A stretch of 64,000 nt of DNA, taken from the NCBI GenBank assembly GCA_964420985.1, contig CAYQUT010000009.1, forward strand, positions 1 to 64,000. The letters are read 5' to 3'. Numbering within the stretch: position 1 is the first letter of the stretch; the number at the start of each line of letters is the position of its first letter. A program made the position numbers and the translations under genes. The DNA is from CAMCTV01 sp964420985 (GTDB lineage Bacteria; Bacteroidota; Bacteroidia; Flavobacteriales_D; Sanyastnellaceae). The notes under the pieces were generated by a model. That model was not told the DNA's origin. It did no database searches and saw nothing but the letters and a program-made list of their open reading frames with translations. Shown here one piece after another: positions 43,024 to 51,198 of the stretch.

Positions 43024-44499
43024 ATGGAAGACCCATTTTTAGCGCTGTTATTCCAGCAATTGATTTATCAGCCAGATTCGCCTTTGGTTTTTAATTCCTC
43101 TTTCTTTTTGTTCTTCTTTACCTTCTTTTTCATTGGATATGCTGCGTTGTATAAAAAAACAACAGCGCGTTTAAGTTGGGTTGTTTTTTTCTCGCTTTAC
43201 TTCTTCTACAAGGCATGCGGGTATTATGTGGGCCTAATTTTGTTGGCCTCTGTTGTCGATTTTTATATCAGCCATTGGATATATAAAAGCACGAACAAGG
43301 ATAAGAAACGGGGTCTATTAGTTTTCAGCATCGTTATCAATCTTGGACTTTTGTTTTATTTCAAGTATACCGATTTCTTTATTCAACTTTGGAATCAATG
43401 GGGTGAACATCAGGTATCTATGCTCAATCTGATTTTACCTGTTGGTATTTCATTCTATACTTTTGAAAATTTAAGTTATACCGTTGATGTATATCGCGGT
43501 CACTTTAAGCCAGTCAAAAAGTGGTTGGATTATATTTTCTTTCTTTCTTTTTTTCCCAAATTAATGATGGGACCTATTGTAAGAGCTGCCGATTTTTTGC
43601 CCCAAATAAGACAACATTGGGAATTAAAAAAACAAGATATCGCTTTTGGCTTTTTCTACATTTTCACAGGTTGTTTTAAAAAAGTAGTCATCAGTGATTA
43701 CTTGTACAATCAGATTGTTTCTGTGGTATTTGATGATCCTACGAGATACAATGGCGTTTATAATCTAACCGCAGTTTATGCTTATGCACTTGTGATATAT
43801 TGCGATTTTAGTGGATACTCAGATATGGCCATTGGCATTGCACGTTGGATGGGGCTGAAAATTGACACCAATTTCCTTGCACCCTATCAAAGCAAGTCCA
43901 TTACCGAGTTTTGGAGAAGATGGCACATTTCTCTTTCCTCTTGGCTAAGAGACTATTTGTATATCCCGTTGGGAGGTAACCGCAAAGGCCTGATCAGAAC
44001 CTACGCTCACTTGCTCATCACCATGCTCTTGGGAGGATTTTGGCATGGCGCCAATTGGACCTTCATTATTTGGGGAGGTTTGCATGGTGCAGCGCTTGCT
44101 TTGGACAAATGGCGAATTGATTTTTTGAAAAATAGAAATTTGAAATTTCAACTGCCTTCGGTTCTTTCCATGATACTCACCTTCCATTTTGTGGTGTTTT
44201 GTTGGATTTTCTTCGGTCCTGATAGTTTGGAAAAAAGTACAATCGTCCTCCACCAAATCATTTACAATTTTGATCTGTCCACTTTAAGTGCTTTTATAGC
44301 GCATTACCAATCTGTCTTGTGGATGATTGTTGCAGCAATCACATTACATTGGATGCCGCTTTCATGGAATGAAAAAACCATTGACTGGCTTTCCCACCAA
44401 AGTCAATGGTTATATATTCTCATCGGTTGGGTGATGCTGATGGTTTTTGCCTATTACAAATCCGACACCATCATCCCCCCCATCTATTTGCAATTTTAA
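43024..44499 (+). CDS. MBOAT family membrane O-acyltransferase
   Basis: A 491-residue membrane protein of the AlgI/DltB group with about ten membrane segments. The MBOAT signature is complete: WRRWHISLSSWLRDYLYIPL with H301 and the catalytic H341 in LLGGFWHGANW. It should pass acyl groups, probably acetyl, from the cytosol to a periplasmic SGNH partner for glycan O-acylation. The two SGNH genes immediately upstream are the likely partners. The glycan itself is not identified by this window. Confidence 0.92.
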   Translation: MEDPFLALLFQQLIYQPDSPLVFNSSFFLFFFTFFFIGYAALYKKTTARLSWVVFFSLYFFYKACGYYVGLILLASVVDFYISHWIYKSTNKDKKRGLLVFSIVINLGLLFYFKYTDFFIQLWNQWGEHQVSMLNLILPVGISFYTFENLSYTVDVYRGHFKPVKKWLDYIFFLSFFPKLMMGPIVRAADFLPQIRQHWELKKQDIAFGFFYIFTGCFKKVVISDYLYNQIVSVVFDDPTRYNGVYNLTAVYAYALVIYCDFSGYSDMAIGIARWMGLKIDTNFLAPYQSKSITEFWRRWHISLSSWLRDYLYIPLGGNRKGLIRTYAHLLITMLLGGFWHGANWTFIIWGGLHGAALALDKWRIDFLKNRNLKFQLPSVLSMILTFHFVVFCWIFFGPDSLEKSTIVLHQIIYNFDLSTLSAFIAHYQSVLWMIVAAITLHWMPLSWNEKTIDWLSHQSQWLYILIGWVMLMVFAYYKSDTIIPPIYLQF

Positions 44500-44503
44500 T
44501 CGG

Positions 44504-46711
44504 TCAAATTCTTGTGACGGTTGTACCCTGTTCATCCACGCGCACTACTACTACTTCTCCTCTGAACAAAATTCTAAAGGTGTAGGAATTCCATTGTTTG
44601 GGGAGCATGGCATTGAAGGTCAACTCACCATTCTTAACCCGCATCCCACCAAATCCTTGAACGATCGACATCCATGTTCCCGCCATTGAGGTAATGTGCA
44701 ATCCTTCATGGGCCTCATGGTTGTAGTCATCTAAGTCCAATCTTGAGGTTCGCATGTACATTTCAATGGCCTTCTCTTCATAGCCCAATTTGGCCGCAAG
44801 GATACTGTGAACACAAGGTGACAAACTGGATTCATGTACTGTCATAGGCTCATAGAAATCAAAGTTGGCTTTGATGACCTCATCACTAAATCGATCCTCA
44901 AAAAAGTACAAACCTTGAAGAACATCAGCTTGCTTTATAAAACAACTTCTTAAAATTCTATCCCAGCTCCAATGCTGATTGATGGGGCGTTCTGCCTGAT
45001 TCAAGTCAGCGGCCTTCATTAAAACTTTATCCAAAAAGCCATCTTGCTGTAAGTAAATCTGGCCATTATCATGAGTGGGATAATACATCTTGGCTGAGAT
45101 ATTCAACCATTGTGCACCCTCTTCTTTGCTCCAATTAAAGTTGGACACTGCCCTTTTGTATTGCTCAGGATCTTGGGTTTCAAGTCCTTCAATGCAATCA
45201 TAAGCATACTCTAAACACCAAACGGCTATGTAATTGGTGTACCAGTTATTGTTGACGTTGTTCTCGTATTCATTTGGCCCAGTAACGCCATGCATGACAT
45301 ATTGCTGCTTGTACTCACTCCAATGCACCCGTTGTGCCCAAAAACGGGCTATGCCCAAAAGAACTTCCCAACCTGTCTCACGAACATAACTTTCATCTCC
45401 GGTGTATTGGGTATAATTGTATATGGCATAGGCAATAGCGCCATTGCGGTGAATCTCTTCAAAAGTAATTTCCCATTCATTATGACACTCCTCGCCGTTC
45501 ATGGTAACCATCGGATACAAAGCTGCTCCGTTAGTAAAACCCAACTTCTGAGCATTCTCAATGGCTTTACCCAATTGCTTGTGGCGATAATGTAATAACT
45601 GCTTGGCCACTTCTTGATTCTTAGTAGCCATGTAAAACGGAATACAGTATGCCTCTGTATCCCAGTAGGTGGATCCTCCGTATTTTTCACCGGTAAAGCC
45701 TTTTGGACCAATGTTCAAACGAGCATCGGTACCTGTATAGGTTTGATTCAGGTGAAAGATATTGAAACGAATACCCTGTTGGGCCTCCTCGTTGCCTTCA
45801 ATGACAATATCTGCCATCTCCCAGATCCTGGCCCAAGCTTCTGTGTGTGCTTCAAGCAATGATTGATAGCCCGTCTCATGAGCACGTTTCGAATGCGCTT
45901 TGGAACGTTCAATCACATTTTCGTCGTACAATGAATTCTCTAATCCAATAAACTTGTGGAGTACCACTGTTTGATTCATTTGCAATTGGCCTTTGAAGTG
46001 AGAGGCCACAAATGAACTTTCCTTTTCATCTCTTACCCAATCCAAACCTGATACTTGATGAGACATGGCCACAGAAAGATCAAATCCCGTTTTCTTGGTT
46101 TTTGAAGCAACAAATCCAACACCTCTTTCAACTTCCTGCGCTATGGATTCCCAAAAAATTTCGTCATAGTTGGCATCATGATTTTTGACATTGCCATCCA
46201 TTGACGAAATCAATTCCAACGACACACCATGGCTCAATGCCTCAACTTTTACTTCAATGGCTGCAATGCTTTCATCGGCCATACTGATGAATCGCTCAAA
46301 TGAAAAGCGACAATCTACGCCATTGGAAAAATGAGCAATGAAAGAACGAGACAAAACACTGCGTTTCATGTCTAATTCACGCACAAAATCAGAAACCCTT
46401 ATTGTGGCCAAATCCAACTCTTCACCATTGACCAAAACACGTACGCCATGCCATGCTGTAGCATTTAATACCTTGGCGAAATACTCTGGATAGCCATTTT
46501 TCCACCACCCCACTCTGGTTTTGTCTGGATAATACACACCCGCCACATAAGAACCTTTCAAGTGTTTGCCTGAATAATGCTCTTCGTGATTGGCTCGTTG
46601 TCCAAACTTCCCATTTCCTAAACTGAAAATACTTTCAGAGCTCTGGTGGTATCGCGCATCAAAACCATTTTCAATGATCTTCCAAGGATCTGTTTTCAAA
46701 TACTGAATCAT
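44504..46711 (-). CDS. GH65 family disaccharide phosphorylase, probably maltose phosphorylase
   Basis: A 735-residue GH65 enzyme, which uses phosphate to split an alpha-linked glucose disaccharide into glucose and beta-glucose-1-phosphate. The catalytic acid is E481 in VTGPNEYENNVNNNW. Other signatures are SIFSLGNGKFGQRANHEEHY at the N-terminus, KGFTGEKYGGSTYWDTEAY and GEECHNEWEITFEEIHRNGA. GH65 members also include kojibiose and trehalose phosphorylases. The pgmB gene 12 bases upstream, whose product consumes beta-glucose-1-phosphate, makes an inverting phosphorylase role secure and maltose the most likely substrate. It is last in the operon. Confidence 0.9.
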   Translation of the reverse strand: MIQYLKTDPWKIIENGFDARYHQSSESIFSLGNGKFGQRANHEEHYSGKHLKGSYVAGVYYPDKTRVGWWKNGYPEYFAKVLNATAWHGVRVLVNGEELDLATIRVSDFVRELDMKRSVLSRSFIAHFSNGVDCRFSFERFISMADESIAAIEVKVEALSHGVSLELISSMDGNVKNHDANYDEIFWESIAQEVERGVGFVASKTKKTGFDLSVAMSHQVSGLDWVRDEKESSFVASHFKGQLQMNQTVVLHKFIGLENSLYDENVIERSKAHSKRAHETGYQSLLEAHTEAWARIWEMADIVIEGNEEAQQGIRFNIFHLNQTYTGTDARLNIGPKGFTGEKYGGSTYWDTEAYCIPFYMATKNQEVAKQLLHYRHKQLGKAIENAQKLGFTNGAALYPMVTMNGEECHNEWEITFEEIHRNGAIAYAIYNYTQYTGDESYVRETGWEVLLGIARFWAQRVHWSEYKQQYVMHGVTGPNEYENNVNNNWYTNYIAVWCLEYAYDCIEGLETQDPEQYKRAVSNFNWSKEEGAQWLNISAKMYYPTHDNGQIYLQQDGFLDKVLMKAADLNQAERPINQHWSWDRILRSCFIKQADVLQGLYFFEDRFSDEVIKANFDFYEPMTVHESSLSPCVHSILAAKLGYEEKAIEMYMRTSRLDLDDYNHEAHEGLHITSMAGTWMSIVQGFGGMRVKNGELTFNAMLPKQWNSYTFRILFRGEVVVVRVDEQGTTVTRI

Positions 46712-46723
46712 ACAAGAATTGTA

Positions 46724-47383
46724 TTAATGACTGAAAAATTTATTGTTTAATAAATCAATATCGATAAAAGATAAATCGGTAACAACAAAGTCTGCTTCTG
46801 TTAAATCCACTGCTTGACCAATTCCCACGCAAAAAAATCCACCCGCCTTGGCAGCTGCTACTCCACTCACAGCATCTTCAAATACAATGGTGGATGCAGG
46901 AGAAACTTTCAATGCCTCAGCGCCCTTCAAGAAAACTTCAGGATCGGGTTTGGAACGAGAAACCACGTTGCCATCAATGACAACATCCAACAAAGAAGCA
47001 ATCCCCAATTTTTCAATGATCAATGGTGCATTTTTAGAAGCTGAACCTAGAGCTGTCTTGATGCCGTTTGCCTTCAATGATTGGAGCAATAATGTCGCAC
47101 CAGGCAAAGCATCGTTAGGTGTTAATTCTGATACAAGTGATAGATACCACTCGTTTTTGTCTTGCATCATTTGTGTTTTCTCTTCTTCAGAAAAAACCTG
47201 AGTGGTTTTTGAAAGAATATAGTTCAGACTCTCCAAACGTGATAAACCCTTCAATTGTTCATTGTCGTGGTGGGTGAAAGTAACTCCTATTCTTTCCTGA
47301 GCCAGACGCTGCCAAGCAGAAAAGTGATGGCGCGCTGTATCTACCAGCACGCCGTCTAGATCAAATAAACACGCTTCCAACAT
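46724..47383 (-). CDS. pgmB: Beta-phosphoglucomutase
   Basis: A 219-residue HAD-family mutase turning beta-glucose-1-phosphate into glucose-6-phosphate. The catalytic pair D8 and D10 lies in LFDLDGVLVDT. The cap domain contains HHFSAWQRLAQERIG and LKGLSRLESLNYIL, whose SR/ESL motif is typical for the family. LGSASKNAPLIIEKLG and KPDPEVFLKGAEAL complete the HAD motifs. It sits between the GH65 phosphorylase and the sugar kinase, three bases from the latter, so the three genes form one operon for disaccharide use. Confidence 0.95.
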   Translation of the reverse strand: MLEACLFDLDGVLVDTARHHFSAWQRLAQERIGVTFTHHDNEQLKGLSRLESLNYILSKTTQVFSEEEKTQMMQDKNEWYLSLVSELTPNDALPGATLLLQSLKANGIKTALGSASKNAPLIIEKLGIASLLDVVIDGNVVSRSKPDPEVFLKGAEALKVSPASTIVFEDAVSGVAAAKAGGFFCVGIGQAVDLTEADFVVTDLSFIDIDLLNNKFFSH

Positions 47384-47386
47384 AAC

Positions 47387-48253
47387 TTAGGAAATCGCGT
47401 TAGCAAAAACATACTTTACATGATAATCAACCAACCCATCAATGGGCTTTTTGATGACACGTCCAAGATGTATTCCTTCTTGCTGTGCTGCAATTTCTAA
47501 GCAATGTTTGAAGTAATGTGAAATAGAACCCACAAAATGAACAGGGGCCGTTTCCCAATTGCTAAAACACTTAACATGTATATCAATGAAATCACGCATG
47601 CCACGTACCACCCAATTGATGACATGAGGATGATGCGCATGCTCTCCAATAAAGCGTGTAAAACTGGCCAAGAAAACGTTGGCATTGGGTTCGCGGTAAA
47701 CGCGAGAAATAAATTCATCTTTGGAAATAGAGAAAGTAGCTTCAAAAGCTTCTTTCAAATCTGCGGGCAATTTGCGGTAGAAATATTCGCGCAATAAGAT
47801 TTTTCCAAAATAACTTCCAGAGGCTTCATCACCTAAAATGAAAGCCAATGAAGGAACTTCTTCATGGATTTCCTTACCGTCAAATGAACAGCTATTGGAT
47901 CCAGTACCCAAAATACAAGAAATGCAGTCTTGACCATCGTAAGTGGCATAAGCGCAGCCTACCAAATCATGATCAACAACGATCTCGGCATTAACGAAAA
48001 CACTTTTTAATCCGCGCTCAATGATGGCGCACATCACATCCGTGCTACTGCCCGCACCATAGAAATAAATATTCTTTACTTTATCGGCATACAATGCCAA
48101 TGGCGCATTGCCACGAATGGAAGATTCAACAACTGTTTCATCATGAAAATAGGGATTTAATCCCATGGTTTCAAAATTTCCCAAGCGCTTGCCTTGCTTG
48201 TCAATCAGGGCCCAATCACATTTAGTGGATCCGCTGTCTGCAATTAAAATCAT
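47387..48253 (-). CDS. BadF/BadG-type sugar kinase (N-acetylglucosamine kinase-like)
   Basis: A 288-residue ASKHA-fold kinase. The phosphate-1 motif is LIADSGSTKCDWALIDKQG; the second is ISCILGTGSNSCSFDG; LAFILGDEASGSYFGKILL follows. Bacteroidota proteins of this type are usually annotated N-acetylglucosamine kinase. Beside maltose phosphorylase and beta-phosphoglucomutase it could phosphorylate the free glucose released, but its substrate is unproven. I chose the ATG at 48253 because the longer frame to 48313 translates the leader hairpin region. It overlaps no gene and precedes pgmB by three bases. Confidence 0.8.
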   Translation of the reverse strand: MILIADSGSTKCDWALIDKQGKRLGNFETMGLNPYFHDETVVESSIRGNAPLALYADKVKNIYFYGAGSSTDVMCAIIERGLKSVFVNAEIVVDHDLVGCAYATYDGQDCISCILGTGSNSCSFDGKEIHEEVPSLAFILGDEASGSYFGKILLREYFYRKLPADLKEAFEATFSISKDEFISRVYREPNANVFLASFTRFIGEHAHHPHVINWVVRGMRDFIDIHVKCFSNWETAPVHFVGSISHYFKHCLEIAAQQEGIHLGRVIKKPIDGLVDYHVKYVFANAIS

Positions 48254-48285
48254 GTTATTCTTGTTTTGGTTTTGGTAAAAATGAG

Positions 48286-48318
48286 GAGAGATAAGCCCAT
48301 TAGTAGGGTCCATCTCTC
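48286..48318 (-). promoter_or_regulatory. Hairpin in the gapA to sugar kinase intergenic region
   Basis: A perfect seven-pair stem GAGAGAT / ATCTCTC encloses a second stem CCC / GGG with symmetrical three-base internal loops. On the reverse strand CTCATTTTT follows, so it could end gapA transcripts, be a processing site, or set the level of kinase translation 33 bases downstream. Confidence 0.4.
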
Positions 48319-48356
48319 TTCAATCTCTATTTATTCATTATCATTCATATTGTCTT

Positions 48357-49343
48357 TTAGGACCACTGAGCCACCAGTTCAACTACGCGCTCAGAGTATC
48401 CTGCTTCATTGTCATACCAGCCCATAACTTTCACCAAGTTTCCGTTGGCTGAGGTAAGATCTGCATCGAAAATACAAGAATGTTTGTTTCCTACAATATC
48501 AATGGATACAATGGGATCTGAACAGTATTCAATGATGCCCTTCATTTCATTCTCTGCAGCCTTTTTAATGGCTGCATTTACTTCCTCTTTCGTTACATTT
48601 CTTTTCAAGATAACCACCAAGTCGGTCAATGAACCATCTGGAGTGGGGACACGGACTGCTACTCCGTCCAATAATCCTTTTAACTCTGGTAATACTTCAC
48701 CCACCGCCTTTGCAGCACCAGTTGAAGTAGGCACCATGCTCAAAGCGGCAGCTCTGGCTCTTCTCAAATCCTTATGTGGAGCATCTTGTAGGCGTTGATC
48801 TGCAGTGTAGGCATGCACCGTTGTGATGTATCCCTTTTCTATACCAAATGTATCGTTCAATACCTTGGCCATAGGGGCCAAACAATTGGTGGTGCATGAA
48901 GCGTTGGACAATACAACATCATCCGCTGTAATGTCTCCATCATTAACACCTAAAACAATGGTCTTGATTCCTCCCGATGCAGGAGCTGAAATAACCACTT
49001 TTTTGGCACCCGCAGTGATGTGCTTTTGTGCACCTTCCTTATCGGTGAAAATACCTGTAGATTCAATAACAACATCCACATTCATAGATCCCCATGGCAA
49101 TTGTGCAGGATCTTTCTGTGCAATGACCTCAATACGTTTTCCATTCACCACCAAAAAGTTACCATCTGCAGCAACATCCGCTTTCACTCTTCCGTGAATA
49201 CTATCATACTTTAACAAATGCGCCAATGTTTTAACATCCGTCAAATCGTTGATGGCTACGACATCCAAACCTTCTTTTTCAATGATGCTTCTGAAACACA
49301 TTCTTCCGATGCGTCCGAAACCATTTATTGCAATTCTTTTCAT
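48357..49343 (-). CDS. gapA: Glyceraldehyde-3-phosphate dehydrogenase, type I
   Basis: A 328-residue GAPDH of glycolysis. The NAD motif is INGFGRIGRMCFRS; the catalytic Cys150 lies in LSNASCTTNCLAP, and His in YITTVHAYTADQ. RRARAAALSMVPTSTGAAKA and WYDNEAGYSERV are typical. It is 39 bases after pfkA on the same strand, so both are probably cotranscribed from the promoter facing the NUDIX regulator. An AGAACA-AC-TGTTCT palindrome lies between them. Confidence 0.97.
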   Translation of the reverse strand: MKRIAINGFGRIGRMCFRSIIEKEGLDVVAINDLTDVKTLAHLLKYDSIHGRVKADVAADGNFLVVNGKRIEVIAQKDPAQLPWGSMNVDVVIESTGIFTDKEGAQKHITAGAKKVVISAPASGGIKTIVLGVNDGDITADDVVLSNASCTTNCLAPMAKVLNDTFGIEKGYITTVHAYTADQRLQDAPHKDLRRARAAALSMVPTSTGAAKAVGEVLPELKGLLDGVAVRVPTPDGSLTDLVVILKRNVTKEEVNAAIKKAAENEMKGIIEYCSDPIVSIDIVGNKHSCIFDADLTSANGNLVKVMGWYDNEAGYSERVVELVAQWS

Positions 49344-49360
49344 TTTTTAATTTGTTTTTT

Positions 49361-49374
49361 AGAACAACTGTTCT
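49361..49374 (-). promoter_or_regulatory. Palindrome AGAACA-N2-TGTTCT between pfkA and gapA
   Basis: A perfect 14-base dyad 18 bases upstream of the gapA start. The hairpin is short and lacks a following T-run in either sensible direction, so an operator is more likely than a terminator. No regulator can be assigned. Confidence 0.35.
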
Positions 49375-49382
49375 GTTATTAT

Positions 49383-50369
49383 TTAAATCGAAAGAATGCG
49401 GGCAATGCGCAACTCATCACGATTAGGCATATTTCTCCTCGTGATACTTTCTTCAAGCGATGTGTAGGTTTCTTGATCATTAACAAGACCCACCATTACG
49501 TCTTTTCTTCCTTGTAAAATTCCTTCTACCGCAGCTACACCCATTCGGCTGGAGATCACGCGATCGTAACAACTGGGTGCTCCACCTCTTTGTAAGTGGC
49601 CCAAAACAGAAACGCGTGTGTCGTATTCTGCATATTTTTCTGTTACTTTCTTGGCCAATTCATAAGCTCCGCCGCTTTTGCTTCCTTCAGCTACGATGAC
49701 AATACTGCTCGACTTTCCGCTTTCTTCACTGGCTTTCAAAGTATCCACCAACTCATCAACACTCATCTCATCCTCTGGCAAAATTATGGCAATGGCACCT
49801 GCTGCGATACCTGATTTGAGGGCAATAAAACCACTGTTGCGCCCCATCACCTCAACAAAAAATAATCTATTGTGAGAGGTGGCTGTATCTCTGATGCGAT
49901 CAACGGCATCCACTACTGTGTTTGTGGCTGTGTCAAATCCAATGCAATGATCAGTTCCAAACAAATCATTATCAATTGACCCAGGAATTCCCATTACAGG
50001 AATACCATGCTCTTGATACAACAAATGTGCACCGGTAAAAGTTCCATTTCCCCCAATAGCAATCAAAGCATCCACACCATGTTTCTTCAATTGATCAGCT
50101 GCTTTGGCTCTGCCTTCCGCCTCATAGAATTCTTTGCTTCGTGAACTTTTTAAAATGGTACCGCCTCTTCCTAAAATTCGAGCAACCGAACGCTCGTTCA
50201 AACGTTTAAAATCGCCAGCAATCAATCCTGTGTAACCCTGGAAAATACCATCCACTTCAATGTTGTGGAAAACACATGCCCTGACCACCGCACGAATTGC
50301 AGCGTTCATTCCAGGTGCATCACCACCACTGGTGAGTACCCCTATTCGCTTTATGCCATTGTTATTCAT
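49383..50369 (-). CDS. pfkA: ATP-dependent 6-phosphofructokinase
   Basis: A 328-residue bacterial phosphofructokinase, the committing step of glycolysis. Motifs are GVLTSGGDAPGMNAAIRA (nucleotide binding), GRGGTILKSSRSKEF, IPGSIDNDLFGTDHCIGFDT with the catalytic Asp, and FVEVMGRNSGFIA. Glycine after the first GG-motif (GGDAPGMN) fits the ATP-dependent form rather than the pyrophosphate form. I chose the ATG at 50369 because the -7 element TATATTTG ends five bases upstream of it. The promoter is shared with a palindrome facing the NUDIX regulator. Confidence 0.95.
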   Translation of the reverse strand: MNNNGIKRIGVLTSGGDAPGMNAAIRAVVRACVFHNIEVDGIFQGYTGLIAGDFKRLNERSVARILGRGGTILKSSRSKEFYEAEGRAKAADQLKKHGVDALIAIGGNGTFTGAHLLYQEHGIPVMGIPGSIDNDLFGTDHCIGFDTATNTVVDAVDRIRDTATSHNRLFFVEVMGRNSGFIALKSGIAAGAIAIILPEDEMSVDELVDTLKASEESGKSSSIVIVAEGSKSGGAYELAKKVTEKYAEYDTRVSVLGHLQRGGAPSCYDRVISSRMGVAAVEGILQGRKDVMVGLVNDQETYTSLEESITRRNMPNRDELRIARILSI

Positions 50370-50374
50370 TATCG

Positions 50375-50382
50375 CAAATATA
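50375..50382 (-). promoter_or_regulatory. -7 promoter element TATATTTG of pfkA-gapA
   Basis: An exact TAnnTTTG match on the reverse strand, five bases (CGATA) before the pfkA ATG. The palindrome at 50396-50416 begins 13 bases further upstream, over the expected -33 region. Confidence 0.6.
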
Positions 50383-50395
50383 ACCAAATTTCAAC

Positions 50396-50416
50396 TTAGT
50401 GTATCTTTTACACTAA
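50396..50416. promoter_or_regulatory. NrtR-like operator: perfect palindrome TTAGTGTA-N5-TACACTAA
   Basis: A 21-base perfect inverted repeat in the divergent region between pfkA and a NUDIX-type regulator gene. NrtR/AraR-type regulators in Bacteroidota bind palindromes of similar size and often autoregulate. It covers the pfkA -33 region and lies 18 bases upstream of the regulator's TATTTTCG element, so it could control both. Confidence 0.65.
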
Positions 50417-50434
50417 CTATTTTTCAACATCACG

Positions 50435-50442
50435 TATTTTCG
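50435..50442 (+). promoter_or_regulatory. Possible -7 element TATTTTCG of the NUDIX regulator gene
   Basis: A one-mismatch form of TAnnTTTG, 31 bases before the ATG at 50474. Confidence 0.4.
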
Positions 50443-50473
50443 CAACAAACTACTACAAAAAACCTCAAATAAA

Positions 50474-51154
50474 ATGGATGTTTCGGTTGACTGCGTTGTC
50501 TTTGGTTTTGATGATGATGAATTAAAGGTTCTACTCATTGAGCAAAAGCAACCCGATGGAAAAACCATCAAACCCCAGAAGGCAGTGCCCGGAGATTTAG
50601 TGCAAGAAGATGAAGGATTGGACGCGGCGGCTGAGCGTATTTTAAAAGAATTGACCAGCCTACAGGGTATCTATCTTAAACAGTTTCATGCATTTGGTGA
50701 TCCCAATCGTGTCAGTGGTTTAAAGGACCGCGATTGGTTGCGCAGCTTCAGAACACATCCTGAACGACGCGTTATAACCGTTGGTTATTATTCGCTGGTG
50801 AAAATGGACGACTTTAATCCACAGGCGGCATCCTTTGCTAAAAAAGCACAGTGGGTGGATGTCTACAAGATTCCAAATCTTGCTTTTGATCACAACGACA
50901 TTGTGTCAGAGGCACTCAAAGTGTTGAGACATGAATTGATGGCCGATCACATTGGCTTTGAATTGCTTCCCGAAAAATTCACGCTTTCTCAACTGCAGAA
51001 ATTGTACGAAATCATCTTGGATAAGAAATTAGACAAGCGAAATTTCAGAAAAAATATCCTCAGAACCAATACGGTAGAACCCTTGGAGGAAAAGCAAAGC
51101 GGGGTATTGCACAAGCCTGCGCAATTGTTCTCCGTAAAAAGAAAAAAACAGTGA
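50474..51154 (+). CDS. NUDIX-domain transcriptional regulator, NrtR/AraR-like
   Basis: A 226-residue protein with an N-terminal NUDIX domain (1-145) and a C-terminal winged helix (about 150-225, including LLPEKFTLSQLQKLYEIIL and KLDKRNFRKNIL). The NUDIX box at 40-65 is degenerate: AERILKELTSLQG lacks the full REUxEE set, so it likely senses a ligand rather than hydrolysing it. QFHAFGDPNRVSG follows as in sugar-responsive NrtR relatives. It diverges from the pfkA operon across a perfect palindrome, its probable operator, and is a good candidate to control the maltose-glycolysis genes. Confidence 0.85.
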   Translation: MDVSVDCVVFGFDDDELKVLLIEQKQPDGKTIKPQKAVPGDLVQEDEGLDAAAERILKELTSLQGIYLKQFHAFGDPNRVSGLKDRDWLRSFRTHPERRVITVGYYSLVKMDDFNPQAASFAKKAQWVDVYKIPNLAFDHNDIVSEALKVLRHELMADHIGFELLPEKFTLSQLQKLYEIILDKKLDKRNFRKNILRTNTVEPLEEKQSGVLHKPAQLFSVKRKKQ

Positions 51155-51198
51155 CCTCAATCATTCATTGCGGTCTATAATTCCATTATCATTGCACC

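Noticed and set aside
46848..47201. 117-codon forward open frame
   Set aside because: It is antisense to pgmB, which has full family motifs on the other strand.
48254..48313. N-terminal extension of the sugar kinase
   Set aside because: It translates the hairpin region and precedes the conserved start LIADSGSTKCDW.
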